Assembly (NCBI GenBank): GCA_011391495.1
Contig: JAABQK010000001.1
Span: 124,001 to 188,000 of the forward strand
DNA: 64,000 bases
Source: Hydrogenophaga sp.
Lineage (GTDB): Bacteria; Pseudomonadota; Gammaproteobacteria; Burkholderiales; Burkholderiaceae_C
Direction of reading: 5' to 3'
The notes beneath the pieces are model-generated. The model ran no database searches. It worked only from the letters and a program-made list of their open reading frames with translations, and was not told where the DNA came from. A program made the position numbers and the translations under genes. This document shows, in pieces, positions 59,825 through 64,000 of the stretch. Position 1 is the first letter of the stretch, and every line of letters starts with the position of its first letter.

Positions 59825-60250
59825 GTGGAGTTCACGGTCCACATTCCCTTCGTCGAGCTGCTCGGCTTCGAACTCCAGAAGTTTGAAGGCGGCACGGCGG
59901 AGATCGGTTTCTCGCCCCGGCCGGAGCATGAAAACTCGTTCAACGTGGTGCACGGCGGTGCCAGCATGACCCTGCTCGACGTGGTCATGGCGCACGCCGC
60001 TCGCTCGGTGGAGCCGGCCATGGGCTGCGTCACCATCGAGATGAAGACCAGCTTCATGCGCGCCGCCAAGGGGCCCTTGCTGGCCAAGGGCCGATTGCTG
60101 CACCGCACCGCCACCATGGCCTTCACCGAAGGCAGCATTTACGATGCCGCGGGCCAGCTCTGCGCCCACGCCACCGGCACTTTCAAGTTCGTGCCGCGCC
60201 TGCCGGTCGGCAAGTCCACGAACGGTTTGAACACCCTCAGGACCGACTGA
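59825..60250 (+). CDS. PaaI-type hotdog thioesterase
   Basis: 141 aa from a GTG that directly follows the SDR stop; AGGAGG overlaps the end of that gene. NVVHGGASMTLLDVVMAHAA is the hotdog-family helix with the conserved His-Gly-Gly and the catalytic Asp. It hydrolyses acyl-CoA, freeing CoA from dead-end intermediates. The stop overlaps the next SDR gene (TGATG). Confidence 0.9.
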   Translation: MEFTVHIPFVELLGFELQKFEGGTAEIGFSPRPEHENSFNVVHGGASMTLLDVVMAHAARSVEPAMGCVTIEMKTSFMRAAKGPLLAKGRLLHRTATMAFTEGSIYDAAGQLCAHATGTFKFVPRLPVGKSTNGLNTLRTD

Positions 60251-61047
60251 TGACCGCCACACCCCTTCCTGTTGCCGTCGTCACCGGTGCCGCGCGCGGG
60301 ATCGGTCTGTCCATTGCCCAGTGGTTCCTGGCCAAGGGTCATCGTGTCGCGCTGATCGACATCGACGCCGACACGCTGACCCAGACCACGGTCCAGCTGA
60401 AAGAGGAACTGGGCGGCGACGCCGAAAGGGTGCTGGCTCTGCACACCGACGTGTCCCGCCCGGATCAGGTCGCGGATGCGGTGCAGCGCATCGAGGCGGT
60501 GTTCGGCCGCATTGACGCGCTGGTGAATAATGCCGGCGTGGCGATCTTCAAGCCCATCGGTGAAACCACCTTCGACGAATGGCGCTGGGTCATGGCCACA
60601 AACCTCGACGGGCCTTTCATCTGCACCCAGGCCATCGCGCCGCTGATGCTGAAACACGGCGGCGGCGCCGTGGTCAACATCGCCTCCATCTCGGGTCTGC
60701 GCGCCAGCACGCTGCGGGTGGCCTATGGCACCTCCAAAGCCGCGCTGATCCACCTGACCAGACAGCAGGCAGTCGAATATGGCAACGCGGGCATCCGCGT
60801 CAACGCGATTGCGCCCGGCCCGGTGGAAACCGAAATGGCGAAGAAGGTGCACACACCCGCCATCCGAGCCGACTACCACGACACCATCCCGCTCGCGCGG
60901 TACGGCAGCATGGAAGAGATCGCCAACGCGGTCGGCTTCCTGTGCAGTCCCGAAGCGAGCTACATCAACGGCCAGGTGCTGGCGGTCGACGGCGGCTTCG
61001 ATGCCGCCGGCGTCGGCCTGCCGACCTTGCGCCGACCTTCCATTTGA
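60250..61047 (+). CDS. Short-chain dehydrogenase/reductase (SDR family)
   Basis: 265 aa. TGAARGIG (12-19), NNAGV (93-97), and catalytic Ser146, Tyr159, Lys163 (YGTSK). A canonical classical SDR distinct from the one at 59033; substrate unknown. It ends VGLPTLRRPSI. Translationally coupled to the thioesterase gene. Confidence 0.92.
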   Translation: MTATPLPVAVVTGAARGIGLSIAQWFLAKGHRVALIDIDADTLTQTTVQLKEELGGDAERVLALHTDVSRPDQVADAVQRIEAVFGRIDALVNNAGVAIFKPIGETTFDEWRWVMATNLDGPFICTQAIAPLMLKHGGGAVVNIASISGLRASTLRVAYGTSKAALIHLTRQQAVEYGNAGIRVNAIAPGPVETEMAKKVHTPAIRADYHDTIPLARYGSMEEIANAVGFLCSPEASYINGQVLAVDGGFDAAGVGLPTLRRPSI

Positions 61048-61069
61048 ACCACACCCAGGAGTCTTTTCC

Positions 61070-62086
61070 ATGCCCGCCAATCAACAGATCCTGCTCGACA
61101 ACCGCCCGCAAGGCGAAGCCACCGTCGGCAACTTCAAGCTGGTCACCACCGACACCCCCGCACTGACCGACGGCCAGGTGCTGGTGCGCCACCACTACCT
61201 GAGCCTGGACCCCTACATGCGCGGCCGCATGAACGACAGCAAGAGCTACGCCGCTTCGCAGCCGCTCGGCGAGGTGATGATCGGCGGCACCGTGGGAGAA
61301 ATCGTCGAGTCGAAGCATCCCAAATTCAAGGCCGGCGACCAGGTGGTCGGCATGGGTGGCTGGCAGGCATACAGCGTGGTGAATGCGGACCAGCCGGGCG
61401 CGCTGCGCAGGGTGGACACGACGCATGTGCCGCTGTCCTACTACCTCGGCGCGGTCGGCATGCCGGGCGTGACCGCCTGGTACGGGCTGGTCAAGATCAT
61501 CGCGCCCAAGGCGGGCGAAACGGTGGTGGTGAGCGCCGCCACCGGCGCGGTGGGCAGTGCCTTTGCCGCACTGGCCCGGGCGCGCGGTTGCCGCGTGGTG
61601 GGCATCGCCGGCGGACCGGACAAGTGCGCCTATGCGGTGAACGAACTGGGCTTCGATGCGTGCATCGACTACAAGCTACACAAGGACATGTACTCCCTGG
61701 CCAAGGCGCTCAAGGAGGCCTGCCCGAACGGCATCGACGGCTATTTCGAAAACGTGGGCGGCATGGTGCTCGACGCGGTGCTGCTGCGCATGAACGCCTT
61801 CGGCCGCATCGCGGTTTGCGGCATGATCGCCGGCTACGACGGCGCACCGCTGCCGCTGGCCAACCCGGCGCTGATCCTGGTGAACCGCCTCAAGATCGAA
61901 GGCTTCATCGTGAGCGAACACATGGAAGTCTGGCCCGAGGCGCTGACCGAACTCGGCACGCTGGTAGCGACCGGCAAGCTGCGCCCGCGCGAGACCGTGG
62001 CGCAGGGCCTCGCGTCCGCCCCCGAGGCCTTCATGGGTCTGCTCAAGGGCAAGAATTTCGGCAAACAGCTCGTAAGGCTTGTGTAA
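61070..62086 (+). CDS. NADP-dependent medium-chain oxidoreductase (CurA/LTB4DH-like)
   Basis: 338 aa zinc-independent MDR. HHYLSLDPYMRGRMND is the family opening, and VVSAATGAVGSAFAALARARGCRVVGIAGG the NADP-binding Rossmann segment; YFENVGGMVLDAVLLRMNAFGRIAVCGMIAGYDG follows. These enzymes reduce the double bond of alpha,beta-unsaturated carbonyls. AGGAG precedes the ATG. A structured repeat follows its stop. Confidence 0.93.
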   Translation: MPANQQILLDNRPQGEATVGNFKLVTTDTPALTDGQVLVRHHYLSLDPYMRGRMNDSKSYAASQPLGEVMIGGTVGEIVESKHPKFKAGDQVVGMGGWQAYSVVNADQPGALRRVDTTHVPLSYYLGAVGMPGVTAWYGLVKIIAPKAGETVVVSAATGAVGSAFAALARARGCRVVGIAGGPDKCAYAVNELGFDACIDYKLHKDMYSLAKALKEACPNGIDGYFENVGGMVLDAVLLRMNAFGRIAVCGMIAGYDGAPLPLANPALILVNRLKIEGFIVSEHMEVWPEALTELGTLVATGKLRPRETVAQGLASAPEAFMGLLKGKNFGKQLVRLV

Positions 62087-62164
62087 CCCCCCGCGCCGCC
62101 TGCGGCGTCACCCCCCAGGGGGCGCCACTGGCGGCCCGGCGGAGCCGGTTCCGCGGTGGCCTGG
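62087..62164 (+). repeat. Dispersed ~80-bp structured repeat, copy 5
   Basis: It begins at the base after the CurA-like stop: CCCCCCGCGCCGCCTGCGG, then CGTCACCCCCCAGGGGGCG and GGCCCGGCGGAGCCGGTTCC, ending GTGGCCTGG. Confidence 0.87.
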
Positions 62165-62198
62165 ACAGAGACATCGCTTCTTTGTTTGAGGAGTTGTG

Positions 62199-63872
62199 AT
62201 GAGTGCTACACACGAAGTGTTCAACCAGGTCGAACCGCTGGTGGACGTCAATCTGTTCGCCGGCAACAGGGCCATGCAGGGTGCGCTGAAATTCAACGCG
62301 CCTGGGCTGGACACCTCGTCACTGCACGCGCTGGGCGACACGCTGGGCAGCGCGGACATGCAGACCCATGCCCGCCTGGCCAACGTGTTCACGCCGCAGC
62401 TGAAAAGCCACAGCCGTTTCGGCCACCGCATCGACCAGGTGGAGTTCCACCCGAGCTACCACGTGCTGATGAACGCCGCCACCGGCGCCGGCCTGCACGG
62501 CACGCCGTTCAGCGAGTCGGAGCAGTGCAGCGGTCATGCCCACGTGAAACGGGCCGCCGCTTTCATGCTCTTCACCGAGCTGGAGCCGTCGATGCTGTGC
62601 CCGATCTCCATGACCTACGCGGTCACGCCCGCGCTCAAGGACAACCCGGCCATCTACGGCGACTGGGCGCCACAGCTCACCAGCCGCGCCTACGACCCGG
62701 CCCTGAAGCTCTGGAAAGACAAGGCCGGTGTGACCATGGGCATGGGCATGACCGAGAAGCAGGGCGGCTCGGACGTGCGCGCCAACACCACGCAGGCCGT
62801 GCCCGATGGGGCGGACGGCTGGGGCCAGCGCTTCTCGGTGACCGGCCACAAGTGGTTCTTCTCGGCGCCGATGTGCGACGCCTTCCTGATCCTGGCGCAG
62901 ACGCCCAGCGGCCTGAGCTGCCTGTTCCTGCCGCGCGTGCTACCCGACGGATCGATGAACCAGCTGTTCATCCAGCGCCTGAAAGACAAGTTGGGCAACA
63001 AGGCCAATGCCAGTTCCGAGGTGGAATTTGCCGGCGCCACCGCCTGGCTGGTGGGCGAAGAAGGCCGCGGTGTGCCACAGATCCTGGCCATGGGCACGAT
63101 GACGCGGCTCGATTGCGCGCTCGGCACCAGCGGCCTGATGCGCCAGGCGCTGTCCATCGCGCTCAATCACACCTCACAACGCATGGCCTTTGGCAAGAAA
63201 CTGATTCACCAGCCGCTGATGCAGAACGTGCTGGCCGACCTGGCGCTGGAATCCGAAGCGGCCACCGCGCTGGCCCTCCGGCTGGCGCGCAGTTTTGACC
63301 GCGCGGCCACCGATGAGCACGAACGCGCCATGCAGCGCCTGCTCACGCCCGTGGCCAAGTTCTGGATTTGCAAGCGCGGCAGCCACTTCGCCCAGGAAGC
63401 CATGGAATGCCTGGGCGGCAACGGCTACGTGGAAGAGGGCGGCGAGGGCATCATGGCGCGCATCTACCGCGAGATGCCGGTCAACAGCATCTGGGAGGGC
63501 GCGGGCAACATCATGGCCTTGGACCTGTTGCGCGCGCTGCGCAAGGCCGATGCCGCCGCCGCGCTGGCGCATGAACTGGCACCCGCAAGAGGCATGCACC
63601 CGGCGCTGGATCGTCTGTCCGATCAGTTGCCGATCCGTGTGGAACAGATGGCCACCGAGATGGAAGCCCGGCGCCTGGCACAGGACGTGGCGCTGGCCGT
63701 ACAGGCCGCCTTGCTGTCGCAGACCGCGCCGGCGTCCGTGTTCGGCGCCTTCTGCGATTCCCGTATCGCCGGCCACTGGGGCCACAGTTTCGGGTCACTG
63801 GGTGCAGGCACCGATTTCGATGCCATCATTGCCCGCGCCCAGCCCCGCTGGGATGGAGATGCCAATGGCTGA
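62199..63872 (+). CDS. AidB-like acyl-CoA dehydrogenase family protein
   Basis: 557 aa, matching the longer AidB/isovaleryl-CoA-dehydrogenase-like branch. GMTEKQGGSDVRANTTQA (FAD loop), WFFSAPMCDAFLILAQT, AFGKKLIHQPLMQNVLADL, and GYVEEGGEGIMARIYREMPVNSIWEGAGNIMALDLLR with the catalytic Glu in WEGAGN. Whether it serves acyl-CoA oxidation here or AidB-like DNA protection is not clear; the cluster favours catabolism. GAGGAG precedes the ATG; a GTG one codon earlier is also possible. Its stop overlaps the next gene start. Confidence 0.92.
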   Translation: MSATHEVFNQVEPLVDVNLFAGNRAMQGALKFNAPGLDTSSLHALGDTLGSADMQTHARLANVFTPQLKSHSRFGHRIDQVEFHPSYHVLMNAATGAGLHGTPFSESEQCSGHAHVKRAAAFMLFTELEPSMLCPISMTYAVTPALKDNPAIYGDWAPQLTSRAYDPALKLWKDKAGVTMGMGMTEKQGGSDVRANTTQAVPDGADGWGQRFSVTGHKWFFSAPMCDAFLILAQTPSGLSCLFLPRVLPDGSMNQLFIQRLKDKLGNKANASSEVEFAGATAWLVGEEGRGVPQILAMGTMTRLDCALGTSGLMRQALSIALNHTSQRMAFGKKLIHQPLMQNVLADLALESEAATALALRLARSFDRAATDEHERAMQRLLTPVAKFWICKRGSHFAQEAMECLGGNGYVEEGGEGIMARIYREMPVNSIWEGAGNIMALDLLRALRKADAAAALAHELAPARGMHPALDRLSDQLPIRVEQMATEMEARRLAQDVALAVQAALLSQTAPASVFGAFCDSRIAGHWGHSFGSLGAGTDFDAIIARAQPRWDGDANG

Positions 63873-64000
63873 CCTGATCCTGCACCATTACCCCACGTCA
63901 CCCTTTTCGGAGAAGGTGCGGCTGATCCTCGGCCACAAGCAGCTCGCGTGGAAGAGTGTGCTGATCCCCAGCGTCATGCCCAAGCCCGATGTGGTGGCGC
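63865..64000 (+). CDS. Glutathione S-transferase family protein (5' part, cut by window edge)
   Basis: The first 45 residues only: MADLILHHYPTSPFSEKVRLILG, then KQLAWKSVLIPSVMPKPDVVA. This is the N-terminal thioredoxin-like GST domain; the SPFSEKVR run is where the glutathione-binding Ser or Cys lies. The start overlaps the AidB-like stop by 8 nt, so they are coupled. Confidence 0.85.
   Translation, partial: MADLILHHYPTSPFSEKVRLILGHKQLAWKSVLIPSVMPKPDVVA

Overview
The window is a chromosomal segment of a high-GC betaproteobacterium. Gene content and protein styles fit the Comamonadaceae (Hydrogenophaga, Acidovorax or Variovorax-like); this taxonomic call is inference from recognised families, not a database match. 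Coding density is high. I see no rRNA, tRNA, CRISPR array or intact insertion sequence, and no gap above 300 bases lacks a gene.

Layout. 1-4977 (minus strand): a diaminopimelate/lysine cluster, dapC-dapD-pilU-like-dapE-prmB. 5125-12053 (plus): smc, zipA and ligA (chromosome organisation, division, DNA joining). 12082-18851: a small c-type cytochrome (minus), then def and a three-gene RND efflux cassette (outer-membrane factor, adaptor, pump). 18852-21467: the only clearly accessory patch, with a 5'-truncated glycosyltransferase, a partly low-GC membrane-anchored orphan, a broken lipase-like gene and IS-end-like sequence. 21468-25047 (minus): map-glnD, divergent from purL (25174-29181). 29216-31320: a DUF808 membrane protein, a hemerythrin behind a perfect FNR/Dnr-type palindrome, and a small orphan. 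31560-35091: an RlhA-like U32 protein, an alpha/beta hydrolase and a DUF1624 membrane protein. 35146-38566 (minus): a glutamine-synthetase-like ligase, a class III aminotransferase and a GntR/FCD regulator in one operon, with two TTTGATCAAA palindromes flanking its promoter. 38736-40466 (minus): yciB-bolA-parvulin. 40680-44671: a TerB-like protein (plus) facing the minus-strand selO-msrB-cysK redox/sulfur operon.

44809-64000 (plus) is a fatty-acid/acyl-CoA catabolic region. It holds an acyl-CoA ligase, two paralogous periplasmic binding proteins and a Liv-type ABC transporter (H, M, G, F), a fused enoyl-CoA hydratase/3-hydroxyacyl-CoA dehydrogenase, a thiolase, a long acyl-CoA dehydrogenase, a Dabb-domain protein, two short-chain dehydrogenases, a hotdog thioesterase, a CurA-like reductase, an AidB-like acyl-CoA dehydrogenase and the start of a glutathione S-transferase. 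Together they would import a carboxylic or branched substrate, activate it and run beta-oxidation. The ligase and the hydratase/dehydrogenase promoters share a putative operator.

Outside the genes, the strongest signals are a dispersed ~80-bp structured repeat in five copies, each directly after a stop codon and in the same orientation relative to the upstream gene; the paired palindromes at 38579 and 38631; a lysine-to-arginine change in the LivF Walker A motif; a Cys-Ser-Ser end on SelO; and GATAAT boxes 6-8 nt before three start codons that lack a Shine-Dalgarno sequence.
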